Shown here piece by piece: positions 14,711 through 21,734 of a DNA stretch of 31,182 bases. The notes under the pieces were generated by a model. The model did no database searches and had not been told where the DNA came from. It saw only the letters and a program-made list of their open reading frames with translations. Position 1 is the stretch's first letter. Each line of letters opens with the position of its first letter. Origin of the DNA: JABDOU01 sp041609995 (GTDB lineage Bacteria; Actinomycetota; Acidimicrobiia; Spongiisociales; SHLN01); NCBI GenBank assembly GCA_041609995.1, contig JBFIPU010000021.1, positions 1-31,182 on the forward strand. The letters are read 5' to 3'. A program made the position numbers and the translations under genes.

Positions 14711-15112
14711 GTGGAAGCGATGAAGTCGCGCAGCCCCATCATCCGGGGCATGTATTTTTTTCTGGGCTTGTTGAGCCTGGGCCTGCTGTTCATTTCGGCT
14801 CTGCCGGGCATTCCCACCGCCGACATGGCGTTCCTGGCCGCCTTCTTCTTCGCCAAGTCGTCTGACCGCCTCCATCACTGGCTCGTGACCCATCCCCGCT
14901 TCGGCCCGATGATCGAGAACTTTGACCCCCGCACCGGATACACCCGCCGGGCCAAAGTCACCGGAGTGATCATGGTGGCGGTGTCCTTTTCCATAAGCGT
15001 GCTCCTGATCCAGATCACGTGGCTGCGCATCGCGCTCGCGTTGCTCGGCCTTGCGATCTGCGTGTTCATCTGGACACGGCACGACTTGGAGCGGGAACCG
15101 GCCCCCGTCTGA
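14711..15112 (+). CDS. DUF454 (YbaN-family) small inner-membrane protein
   Basis: A 133-residue membrane protein of unknown function. It shows the DUF454 plan: a first hydrophobic segment (GMYFFLGLLSLGLLFISALPG), the conserved LPGIPTADMAFLAAFFFAKSS stretch, a short amphipathic part RLHHWLVTHPRFGPMIENF, and two more hydrophobic segments (VIMVAVSFSISVLLI and LRIALALLGLAICVFIW). The tail is charged (TRHDLEREPAPV). Start is GTG 14711 or ATG 14720. It is followed after 5 bp by another membrane-protein gene, so both are likely in one transcript. No mechanistic role is known for the family. Confidence 0.82.
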   Translation: MEAMKSRSPIIRGMYFFLGLLSLGLLFISALPGIPTADMAFLAAFFFAKSSDRLHHWLVTHPRFGPMIENFDPRTGYTRRAKVTGVIMVAVSFSISVLLIQITWLRIALALLGLAICVFIWTRHDLEREPAPV

Positions 15113-15117
15113 TCTCG

Positions 15118-15780
15118 ATGCTCGAAGAGATCCGGGCAGAGCTGTCCGACCTGACCCGCAAGCAATTGGTCGATTCGATCCTGGCCCCCATTGCATTCGT
15201 CGCCGGCAACGCGGTCGGTGGCGTGGGGTTCGGCGCCGTCGTGGCCGGACTCGTGATCGTGGCCACCATCGCGTACCGGCTCGTCCGCCGCCAGACGCTC
15301 AAGTACGCCTTCGGTGGCACAGTCGGCAGCGTGATCGCCATCCTGTGGGCACTGCGTTCTGGCGAGGCGACCGACTACTTCGTGCCGGCCATCGTGGGCG
15401 GGGCGGCGATGGCGGTGGCCTTCGTGGCGAGCGTGCTGGTCGGTCGCCCGGCGCTGGCCTACGTCTCGGCGGCCTTCCGCAGCTGGCCCCTCGAATGGTT
15501 CTGGCACCCGCAGGTGCGGCCCGCCTACTCGGAGGCCACCATCGCCTGGGCGATTTTTCTCGGCGCCAAGGCCTGGGTGCAGTATGCCTTTGTCGAGCGC
15601 GGCGAGCTCGCCGCGCTCACCATCGTCAAACTCGGAACGGGCTGGCCCGCCACGCTGCTCATGCTCATCGGGGTATACGTGTACGGTCGCCGCCGGCTCG
15701 AGCAACTCGCCGGCCCCTCGACCTCGGAGTTCCTCACCGGCGCCCAGCCGCCCTGGGAGGGCCAGACCCACGGGTTTTGA
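15118..15780 (+). CDS. DUF3159-family integral membrane protein
   Basis: A 220-residue protein with about five to six predicted membrane spans, for example GFGAVVAGLVIVATIAYRL and PAIVGGAAMAVAFVASVLV. The pattern fits the actinobacterial DUF3159 family: an N-terminal amphipathic helix ending in QLVDSILAPIAFVAGN, the YRLVRRQTLKYAFGG segment and a later WPLEWFWHP. Start is ATG 15118, five bases after the DUF454 stop. Function unknown. It is convergent with plsC, with only 9 bp between the stop codons. Confidence 0.75.
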   Translation: MLEEIRAELSDLTRKQLVDSILAPIAFVAGNAVGGVGFGAVVAGLVIVATIAYRLVRRQTLKYAFGGTVGSVIAILWALRSGEATDYFVPAIVGGAAMAVAFVASVLVGRPALAYVSAAFRSWPLEWFWHPQVRPAYSEATIAWAIFLGAKAWVQYAFVERGELAALTIVKLGTGWPATLLMLIGVYVYGRRRLEQLAGPSTSEFLTGAQPPWEGQTHGF

Positions 15781-15789
15781 CGTTCTCGA

Positions 15790-16416
15790 TCAGCCCTTGT
15801 GGTGCTCGTCCATCCATTCGATCCATGCCTCGGTCATCTCGGTCCGGTCCGAAAACCACGCGGGCCGGAGCGGTTCGCCCACCACCAGCGTGATCGGGCG
15901 CCTCCGGAGCTTTTTGTCATCACCCATCGCCTCAGACGAGCCGGTGATGGCAACCGGGACCATCGGCACCGAGGCGCGCATGGCGAGCCAGGCCGCCCCC
16001 TCCTTGACCGGCGCCTCCCGCCAGACCGAGGCCCGGCGCCCTTCCGGAAATACACCGACCGTTCCCCCGGAGCCCAGATGCGTCAATGCCGTCCGCAGCG
16101 GACGCAGCGGCACCTTCCCTACCTCGAGGGGGATGATGCCCAGCCAGTTGATCAGGTCGTCGAAGCGCGGGTATTGGCCCAGCACAATCTCGGACGTGAG
16201 ATACCTGAGCGGACGCCCGGCGGCGATTGCCACGAAAACCGGGTCCACGAACGAGAGGTGGTTGGCAGCCAACACTGCGGGGCCGGGCGGCAGATCACTG
16301 CCCTTGCGCCGGTAGGGCCACAGCACCGGCATCAGCGGGTTGACGATCCGCTGGGCGCCGCGCCAGATCGGATCTGCCAAGGGAGGGAAACCTGCTTCGA
16401 ACCTCGGGTCGATCAT
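15790..16416 (-). CDS. plsC: 1-acyl-sn-glycerol-3-phosphate acyltransferase (PlsC family)
   Basis: Adds the second acyl chain to lysophosphatidic acid at the membrane. The 208-residue protein has the HX4D catalytic motif NHLSFVD (His53, Asp58) and the phosphate-binding FPEGRR at 123-128, followed by REAPVKEGAAWLAMRASVPMVPVAITGS, all standard for the family. The start ATG at 16416 is 6 nt from a TAATCT -10 hexamer. The N-terminal membrane segment is weak, so it may be peripheral. Divergent from malQ with a 74-bp intergenic region. Other acyltransferases share these motifs, so acceptor specificity is not proven. Confidence 0.9.
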   Translation of the reverse strand: MIDPRFEAGFPPLADPIWRGAQRIVNPLMPVLWPYRRKGSDLPPGPAVLAANHLSFVDPVFVAIAAGRPLRYLTSEIVLGQYPRFDDLINWLGIIPLEVGKVPLRPLRTALTHLGSGGTVGVFPEGRRASVWREAPVKEGAAWLAMRASVPMVPVAITGSSEAMGDDKKLRRRPITLVVGEPLRPAWFSDRTEMTEAWIEWMDEHHKG

Positions 16417-16428
16417 GCCCGGAGATTA
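16417..16428 (-). promoter_or_regulatory. Putative leaderless promoter (-10 TAATCT) of plsC
   Basis: Minus strand TAATCT (16428-16423), 6 nt, ATG 16416. No Shine-Dalgarno. Confidence 0.5.
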
Positions 16429-16478
16429 AAGAGGCGGAGAACGGGTCGGGGGGTCGGAGTCCCCCCGACGCCCGGGGG

Positions 16479-16490
16479 TAGCCTGATTCG
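16479..16490 (+). promoter_or_regulatory. Putative leaderless promoter (-10 TAGCCT) of malQ
   Basis: TAGCCT (16479-16484), 6 nt, ATG 16491. No Shine-Dalgarno. Back-to-back with the plsC promoter, about 50 bp apart. Confidence 0.5.
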
Positions 16491-18020
16491 ATGCTCGCCG
16501 CCGTCTCCCGCCACGCCGGGATCGTCCTCCACCCCACCAGTCTGCCGGGGCCCTATGGAATAGGCGATATCGGACCGCAAGCGCGGGCCTGGGTCGACTT
16601 TCTGGCCCGGGCCGGGTGCGACATCTGGCAGGTGTTGCCGCTGGGGCCCACCGGCTACGGCAACAGTCCTTATCAGACGTTCTCGAGTTTCGCAGGGAAC
16701 GAGTACCTGGTGAGCCCGCAAGATCTCACCCGGGATCGCCTTCTACCCGAATTGCCTTCCCCCCGCCTGAAAGGTGGGCGGGTCGACTATGGACGCGTCA
16801 TACCTTGGAAGCTGGACATGCTCGAGCAGGCATGGCAGAGCTTTTCCCGCCTCCGCTCGAACGCCCGGCTGGTGAAGGAATTCGAACGCTTCCGGAGGCG
16901 CGAGGCACGATGGCTGGCCGATTACGCGTTGTTTCGGGCCGTCAAAGAGGAACAGGGTGGCCGTTCGTGGACCGAGTGGCCGGCTCCGATCCGGCGACGC
17001 GATCCGGCTGCGGTGCGGGCCGCCCGCCGCACCCATCGCGCAACCATCGACCGCATTGCGTTCTCTCAGTTCCTGTTCTTCCGGCAGTGGGGCGAGCTGA
17101 AAGCGCACGCCGAACAGCGGGGCGTCAGGATCATGGGGGACGTCCCGATCTTCACCGCCCACGATTCGGCCGACGTGTGGACCAATGTCGATCTGTTTCG
17201 CATCAAGGCTGATGGGCAGCCCTCGGTGGTGGCCGGCGTGCCACCCGACTACTACTCCAAAACGGGACAGCTGTGGGGCAATCCGCTCTATCGATGGTCG
17301 GCGCACCAGCAGAGTGGATTCAACTGGTGGGTCGACCGGGTGCGGAGCACGCTGCGGCTGGTCGACATCATTCGTCTCGATCATTTTCGTGGGTTCTACA
17401 ACTACTGGCAGATCCCGGCCGGGGCCAAGACAGCCGTCCAGGGCCGGTGGGTCAAGGCGCCCGGAAGGGAGCTGTTCACGACGCTCCAGCAGCGGCTCGG
17501 TGACGCCCCGTTCATCGCCGAGGATCTCGGCGGCGACATGCCGCCCGGGGTGGCAGCATTGCGCAACGAGTTCGGTTTGCCGGGGATGGTGGTGCTGCAG
17601 TTCGCCTTCGGCGACGGCCCCGGGCACGAGTTCCTCCCCCACAACTTCCGGTCACCGGACTGGGCCGTCTACACATCGACTCACGACAACAACACGTCCG
17701 AGGGATACCGGGAAGACATGACGGCCAAAGAGCGGCGGTTCGCCGATGCCTACCTCGCCGGATTGGGCGACAGCCTCGCAGAAAGATTGATCCGCCTGGC
17801 CTGGTCGTCCACCGGCCGCTACGCCATGACCACTGCCCAGGACGTGTTGGGCCTCGGATCGGATGCCAAGATGAACGTCCCCGGAACAACCGGAGGCAAC
17901 TGGGAGTGGCGCCTCACCCGGCCACTCGCCGTCAAGCATGCGCAGCGCCTGCGGGCCCTGAACGCAACGTATGGACGGGGAATCGGTGCGCCACGAACCG
18001 CCCGCCCCAGCTGGACCTAG
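16491..18020 (+). CDS. malQ: 4-alpha-glucanotransferase (amylomaltase)
   Basis: A GH77 enzyme that moves alpha-1,4-glucan segments between maltodextrins in the cytosol, in glycogen/maltodextrin metabolism. It has 509 residues, the short bacterial (Thermus-like) form. The N-terminal signature is GIVLHPTSLPGPYGIGDIG, followed by WQVLPLGPTGYGNSPYQTFSSFAGN. Catalytic residues are the nucleophile Asp297 in IRLDHFRGF, acid/base Glu344 in FIAEDLG and stabiliser Asp399 in THDNNT. The WGNPLYRW acceptor loop is intact. The last bases overlap the stop of the convergent bpa gene in a shared CTAG. Confidence 0.96.
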   Translation: MLAAVSRHAGIVLHPTSLPGPYGIGDIGPQARAWVDFLARAGCDIWQVLPLGPTGYGNSPYQTFSSFAGNEYLVSPQDLTRDRLLPELPSPRLKGGRVDYGRVIPWKLDMLEQAWQSFSRLRSNARLVKEFERFRRREARWLADYALFRAVKEEQGGRSWTEWPAPIRRRDPAAVRAARRTHRATIDRIAFSQFLFFRQWGELKAHAEQRGVRIMGDVPIFTAHDSADVWTNVDLFRIKADGQPSVVAGVPPDYYSKTGQLWGNPLYRWSAHQQSGFNWWVDRVRSTLRLVDIIRLDHFRGFYNYWQIPAGAKTAVQGRWVKAPGRELFTTLQQRLGDAPFIAEDLGGDMPPGVAALRNEFGLPGMVVLQFAFGDGPGHEFLPHNFRSPDWAVYTSTHDNNTSEGYREDMTAKERRFADAYLAGLGDSLAERLIRLAWSSTGRYAMTTAQDVLGLGSDAKMNVPGTTGGNWEWRLTRPLAVKHAQRLRALNATYGRGIGAPRTARPSWT

Positions 18021-18490
18021 AGGTACATCCCCCCGGAAGACTCAGCCGAACGCTGGTCGAGGCCCTCGAGGGCCTGGGCGCGAGAGGCCAGCATGCGCTG
18101 CTGGGCCATCTGCTGGCCCCACATCGATGCCCGAATTCCATGGAACAGCCCCTCCAACCAGCCCGCCAGCTGGGCCTGGGCCAAGCGCAGCTCGGATTCC
18201 GAAGCCGCGTCCGACAGTGGAACCAGCACGTGGTCCATCTCCCGGGTCAGTTCGTCAGACATGATCTCACGCAGCTCCTCCACGGTTCGGTGGTGCACTG
18301 CTTGCAGACGCTCCCGCGCCTGCTGATCGAGCTCAATGGACCGTACCTCGTTGAGGAGGATCTGGACCATGGAGGCGATGCGTACGAGCTTGAGCGGCTC
18401 GGACACCATATCTTCGCTCTCGGCGGTCTCTTCGCCCCCCGGCTCGACGATCTCGGCCTCCGGGTGCGGGGTTTCTTCTGGGGTGGTCAC
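18017..18490 (-). CDS. bpa: Bacterial proteasome activator (Bpa/PafE, DUF2587)
   Basis: An ATP-independent ring activator that opens the 20S proteasome gate for degradation of unfolded proteins. The 157-residue protein has an acidic disordered N-terminus (~1-30), then a helical core starting KLVRIASMVQILLNEVRSIEL and including WLEGLFHGIRASMWGQQMAQ, as in the DUF2587 family. It ends SSGGMYL, i.e. a hydrophobic-Tyr-X (HbYX) tail matching the GQYL of M. tuberculosis Bpa, the element that docks in 20S alpha pockets. The GTG at 18490 is chosen because a promoter lies just upstream; a TTG at 18526 would add 12 residues but coincides with the -35 hexamer. Its presence implies 20S proteasome genes elsewhere in this genome. 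Confidence 0.92.
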   Translation of the reverse strand: MTTPEETPHPEAEIVEPGGEETAESEDMVSEPLKLVRIASMVQILLNEVRSIELDQQARERLQAVHHRTVEELREIMSDELTREMDHVLVPLSDAASESELRLAQAQLAGWLEGLFHGIRASMWGQQMAQQRMLASRAQALEGLDQRSAESSGGMYL

Positions 18491-18498
18491 GACGGGGG

Positions 18499-18526
18499 AT
18501 GGTAGCTGTCCCGAACCCGGCCGCAA
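18499..18526 (-). promoter_or_regulatory. Putative bpa promoter (-35 TTGCGG, -10 TACCAT), near-leaderless
   Basis: TTGCGG (18526-18521), 16-bp spacer, TACCAT (18504-18499), 8 nt, GTG 18490. The -35 hexamer lies in the loop of an inverted repeat CCCGG-TTGCGG-CCGGG (about 18516-18531), which could double as the terminator stem of the upstream ABC operon. Confidence 0.5.
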
Positions 18527-18547
18527 CCGGGAATCGGTCCGGGTACC

Positions 18548-19282
18548 TCAGTGCTCGGCCACCTGGCGGAGAAACTGGCGGGCCCGGTTGGTTTGGGGCT
18601 TCAGCAGCACCTGGGAGGGCGGGCCCTCCTCGACGACCACGCCATCATCCATGAACACCACCCGATCCGCCACCTCGGCCGCAAACGAGATCTCGTGCGT
18701 GACCACCATCATCGTCATGCCGTCGGAGGCCAGGGAGCGCATCACGTCGAGCACTTCCCCGATCAACTCCGGATCGAGGGCCGAGGTGGGCTCATCGAAG
18801 AGCATCATGTCCGGCTGCATGCAGAGGGCGCGGGCAATGGCCACCCGCTGTTGCTGACCGCCGGAGAGGTGGTTGGGATACGCGTCCGCCTTTTCGGACA
18901 ACCCCACCCGGGCCAGCATCTGCCGGGCGGTATCGGCTGCCTGGTCTTTGGGCACCTTGAGCACGCCGGTCGGCCCGATCGTGAGATTGCGCATCACCGT
19001 CAGGTGGGGAAAGAGGTTGAACTGCTGGAAGACCATGCCGATCTTGGTCCGCAACAGATCCACATCCGCATCCGGGTCGGTGATGTCTTCACCTTCGATG
19101 AGGATCTCGCCCGAGTTCGATTCCTCCAGGCGGTTGATGCACCGCAGCAGGGTCGATTTTCCCGAGCCAGACGGCCCGATCACACACACCACTTCACCGA
19201 TCGTCACATGGAAATCGATCCCCCTCAGCACCTCCAGGTCGCCAAACGACTTGTGGAGGTTGCGAACCTCGATGCCCTGCAT
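18548..19282 (-). CDS. Polar amino-acid ABC transporter ATP-binding protein (GlnQ/HisP-type)
   Basis: The ATPase of an amino-acid importer; 244 residues. Walker A is GPSGSGKST at 36-44, the Q-loop glutamine is Gln86 in VFQQFNLFPH, the signature is LSGGQQQRVAIARAL from 139, Walker B is MLFDEPTSALDPE with Glu164, and the switch histidine is His196 in VTHEISFA. FNLFPHLTV is diagnostic of the polar amino-acid subfamily. It is the last gene of a three-gene operon; it begins one base after the permease stop. The exact amino acid is unknown. Confidence 0.95.
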   Translation of the reverse strand: MQGIEVRNLHKSFGDLEVLRGIDFHVTIGEVVCVIGPSGSGKSTLLRCINRLEESNSGEILIEGEDITDPDADVDLLRTKIGMVFQQFNLFPHLTVMRNLTIGPTGVLKVPKDQAADTARQMLARVGLSEKADAYPNHLSGGQQQRVAIARALCMQPDMMLFDEPTSALDPELIGEVLDVMRSLASDGMTMMVVTHEISFAAEVADRVVFMDDGVVVEEGPPSQVLLKPQTNRARQFLRQVAEH

Positions 19283-19283
19283 G

Positions 19284-20132
19284 TCAGCGCCCCTTGGCGG
19301 CTGAGCGCTCGAGGCGTCGCACCACGTAGGTGAGCGGCAGAGTGATGAGGAGGTACACGATGGCCGCCACCGTCAGCGGCGTGGCGTTCCTCGCCGAGGT
19401 CATGAAATCGCGGGAGAACTTGGTGAGTTCCTTGGTGGCCGGGGTCGAACCGAGCACGAAGAACAGCGACGTGTCCTTGATCAGCAACACCAGCTCGTTG
19501 GTCAGCGGCGGGATGATGATGCGGAAGGCCTGGGGAAGAATGATCGAGAACATCGTCCGCGAGCTCGACATCCCGATCGAGCGGGCAGCCTCGGTCTGGC
19601 CTTTCGGGACCGCCTCGATCCCGGCCCGAATGGTCTCCGCCATGTAGGCGCCGGCCACGATGGCCAGGCCGATCGAGCCCGATCCCAGGGTTCCCCCCGG
19701 GATCCGCCAGTTGAAGGCGATCGGCAGCCCGAACCCGACAAAGATCAGCGTGATCAGCGCCGGCAGGCCGCGAAACAGCTCGATGTAGCCGATGGAAAAC
19801 GCCCGGAAAGGCGCGACACTCGACAGCCGCATCAGCGCCAGGATGAGCGCCAGAACCAACCCGAGGGCGAAGGACAACGCGGTGTAGACCAGCGTGTTGC
19901 GGGCGGCGACGAAGATGACGTCCGGGAACATTTCCCGCATGACCTCGACGTTGAAAAAGTTCCGGCCGATGGTCTCCCAGTCGGCCAAATAGCCGATCGC
20001 CAGGGCCACGAGGGCCGCCACGGCATACATCGACAGGAGGTACACCCGTGCCCGCTGGCGCGGCGTGAGATGGAACCTGGGGCGGGCCGGAGCCGGCCCG
20101 CCCGTCTCAGGTTGTTGTACGACCGTGCTCAA
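19284..20132 (-). CDS. Polar amino-acid ABC transporter permease (HisM/GlnP family)
   Basis: The membrane channel of the importer; 282 residues. A proline-rich cytoplasmic N-terminus (~1-25) is followed by about six hydrophobic segments (for example 32-50, 78-101, 115-135, 151-165, 213-230, 252-270). The conserved cytoplasmic EAA loop is EAARSIGMSSSRTMFSIILPQ from residue 181, the site that meets the ATPase. YIELFRGLPALITLIF is the usual family stretch. It starts at a TTG directly abutting the stop of the binding-protein gene (TAATTG), so it is translationally coupled. Only one permease is encoded, so it would work as a homodimer. Confidence 0.93.
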   Translation of the reverse strand: MSTVVQQPETGGPAPARPRFHLTPRQRARVYLLSMYAVAALVALAIGYLADWETIGRNFFNVEVMREMFPDVIFVAARNTLVYTALSFALGLVLALILALMRLSSVAPFRAFSIGYIELFRGLPALITLIFVGFGLPIAFNWRIPGGTLGSGSIGLAIVAGAYMAETIRAGIEAVPKGQTEAARSIGMSSSRTMFSIILPQAFRIIIPPLTNELVLLIKDTSLFFVLGSTPATKELTKFSRDFMTSARNATPLTVAAIVYLLITLPLTYVVRRLERSAAKGR

Positions 20133-20903
20133 TTAGCCCGAGAACCACTTGCTGAAGATCTGATCGTACGTTCCGTCGTCTTGCAGCTTGGCCAGGCTGG
20201 TGTTCACCGCCTCGAGGAGCGTCTCGGAGCCCTCCTCTTTGACCGCCAAGCCGTAGAACTCATCGGTCTGCCAGGTCTGGACCACCGCCGCGACACCAGG
20301 ATTGTCGTCGACATAACCCTGGTTTCCGACCAGGTCGGTGATCACGCCATCGACCTCGCCGGCCTCGAGGGCCAGGTACAGGGCACCGGCGTCTTCGAAG
20401 GCAAGCAGCTCGTTGGAGAGGTTCTCCTGGGCGTAGAGCTCGCCCGTCGTGCCGCTCTGCACCGCGATCCTGCCGGCGTCGGCCGCGCTGGAGATGCCGC
20501 TGTCGGCTTTCACCAGCAACGACTGTTCCCCGTTGAAATACGGATTCGAGAAGTCGATGTTCTCTTCCCGCTCGGGCGTGATGGTGATCGAGGCCGCCGA
20601 CAAGTCGCAGTCGCCTGCTTCCATCGCCAGACCCGACGTGATCGCTTCCCAGCCGGGGGTCACGACTGCCAGCCCGAGGCCGAGGTCGGTGGCGATGGCA
20701 TCCATCAGCTCGATGTCGAAGCCGGTGTAGCCGACCTCCGTGGTCGGATCTTCGAATTCCATCGGTGGATACGGCACATCGGTGCACACCGTGAGCGTAT
20801 CGGCCGTGACCAGGCCAAACGAGCCGGTGTCCGCGTCGCCACCGCAGGCGGCCGCCGCCAGCGACAATGCTGCGAACAATCCAATGATTTTCAGTTTTTT
20901 CAT
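20133..20903 (-). CDS. Extracellular amino-acid-binding lipoprotein (SBP family 3)
   Basis: The substrate receptor of the ABC importer; 256 residues. A signal peptide with lipobox ends LAAAAC, the lipidated Cys being residue 20. The mature protein opens LTVCTDVPYPPMEFEDP, then VGYTGFDIELMDAIATDLG, and contains ITITPEREENIDFSNPYF, all typical of family 3 binding proteins for polar amino acids. YDQIFSKWF is the standard C-terminal end. ATG 20903; there is no strong Shine-Dalgarno. First gene of the operon and divergent from the thiamine pyrophosphokinase gene across 154 bp. Confidence 0.95.
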   Translation of the reverse strand: MKKLKIIGLFAALSLAAAACGGDADTGSFGLVTADTLTVCTDVPYPPMEFEDPTTEVGYTGFDIELMDAIATDLGLGLAVVTPGWEAITSGLAMEAGDCDLSAASITITPEREENIDFSNPYFNGEQSLLVKADSGISSAADAGRIAVQSGTTGELYAQENLSNELLAFEDAGALYLALEAGEVDGVITDLVGNQGYVDDNPGVAAVVQTWQTDEFYGLAVKEEGSETLLEAVNTSLAKLQDDGTYDQIFSKWFSG

Positions 20904-20934
20904 GGTGAGGAAGGGCCTTTCCGTGGGTCAGAGC

Positions 20935-20955
20935 AGCCTAACCGACCCCGGTCGG
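20935..20955 (-). promoter_or_regulatory. Candidate promoter (-10 TAGGCT) and palindrome upstream of the ABC importer operon
   Basis: TAGGCT (20940-20935) lies about 32 bp before the ATG. Directly upstream is an inverted repeat CCGACC-CC-GGTCGG (20942-20955), placed where a repressor would cover the promoter spacer. No regulator of known family is adjacent, so operator function is conjecture. Confidence 0.4.
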
Positions 20956-20987
20956 CGGCTCCAGTGGTGGAGACGGTGGTACGCGAC

Positions 20988-21029
20988 TTGATCGGCGCCC
21001 GGTCGCGGCCGTATCGTCGTCACGGCCGC
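20988..21029 (+). promoter_or_regulatory. Candidate promoter of the thiamine pyrophosphokinase gene with a perfect hairpin
   Basis: TTGATC (20988-20993), 18-bp spacer, TATCGT (21012-21017). An inverted repeat with 8-bp arms GCGGCCGT/ACGGCCGC and a 9-nt loop (21005-21029) overlaps the -10 region. No TPP riboswitch (THI box) was recognised. Confidence 0.4.
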
Positions 21030-21057
21030 CTTCGGGGAGAAGAGAGGAGAACCACCG

Positions 21058-21681
21058 ATGCCCACAGCGCTCATCTTGGCCGGCGGAGCACCCGGATCGA
21101 CCGGCTTCGACGGGGCCGACTTCGTGATCGCGGCCGACAGCGGCCTCCACCGGGCCGGCGGTCGGCGCGTCGACCTGGTGATCGGAGACCTCGACTCGGT
21201 GGAACCGAAGGCTCTGGCTGCTGCCGAAACCGCCGGGGCCGACGTGCGCCGGCACCCGGCCACCAAGAACGAGACGGACCTGGAGCTCGCGATGGAAGCC
21301 GCTCTGGATTGGGGCGCCGATCGCATCGTGGTGGAAGGGGGACTGGGCGGACGCCTCGACCACCTCTTGAACGTCGCAAGCGTCATCACCGCAGATCGGT
21401 GGGCCGAAGCAGCGGTCGAGTGGTGGGACGACGACCAGCAGGCGCTGGTGGTACGAACAGAGGCCACGCTCGCCGGCCGGGTGGGAGAGACCGTGAGCCT
21501 GGTGCCCTTTGGCGGGCCGGCGAGCGGCATCACCTTGTCGGGTTTCGCGTATCCCCTCGCCGACGAGACCCTGCTCGCCGGTTCGGGCCGCGGCCTCAGC
21601 AACGTGGTCACCGCCGATCCCGCCCGGATTTCCCTGACCGACGGCGTGCTGCTCGTGGTCTTTGCCGGGATCCAACCCTGA
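21058..21681 (+). CDS. Thiamine pyrophosphokinase
   Basis: Transfers pyrophosphate from ATP to thiamine, giving TPP. The 207-residue protein has the family motifs in order: AADSGLHRA at 25-33, the metal-binding GDLDSV at 43-48, KNETDLELA at 70-78 and GGLGGRLDHLLN from 94, followed by the small C-terminal beta domain ending LTDGVLLVVF. ATG 21058 has an excellent ribosome site (AGAGGAG). It implies salvage of thiamine. It stands alone between the divergent importer operon and hmgA; whether the importer has any link to thiamine is not indicated, since its binding protein looks amino-acid specific. Confidence 0.92.
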   Translation: MPTALILAGGAPGSTGFDGADFVIAADSGLHRAGGRRVDLVIGDLDSVEPKALAAAETAGADVRRHPATKNETDLELAMEAALDWGADRIVVEGGLGGRLDHLLNVASVITADRWAEAAVEWWDDDQQALVVRTEATLAGRVGETVSLVPFGGPASGITLSGFAYPLADETLLAGSGRGLSNVVTADPARISLTDGVLLVVFAGIQP

Positions 21682-21734
21682 CGTCGCCCGAAGGGGCCTG
21701 TGCGGCGGGGTAGTTTTGGTTGCCGGAGGACCAG

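Noticed and set aside
21005..21057. TPP riboswitch upstream of thiamine pyrophosphokinase.
   Set aside because: No THI-box core (CTGAGA ... ACCTGATCTGG-like) is present; only a simple hairpin.
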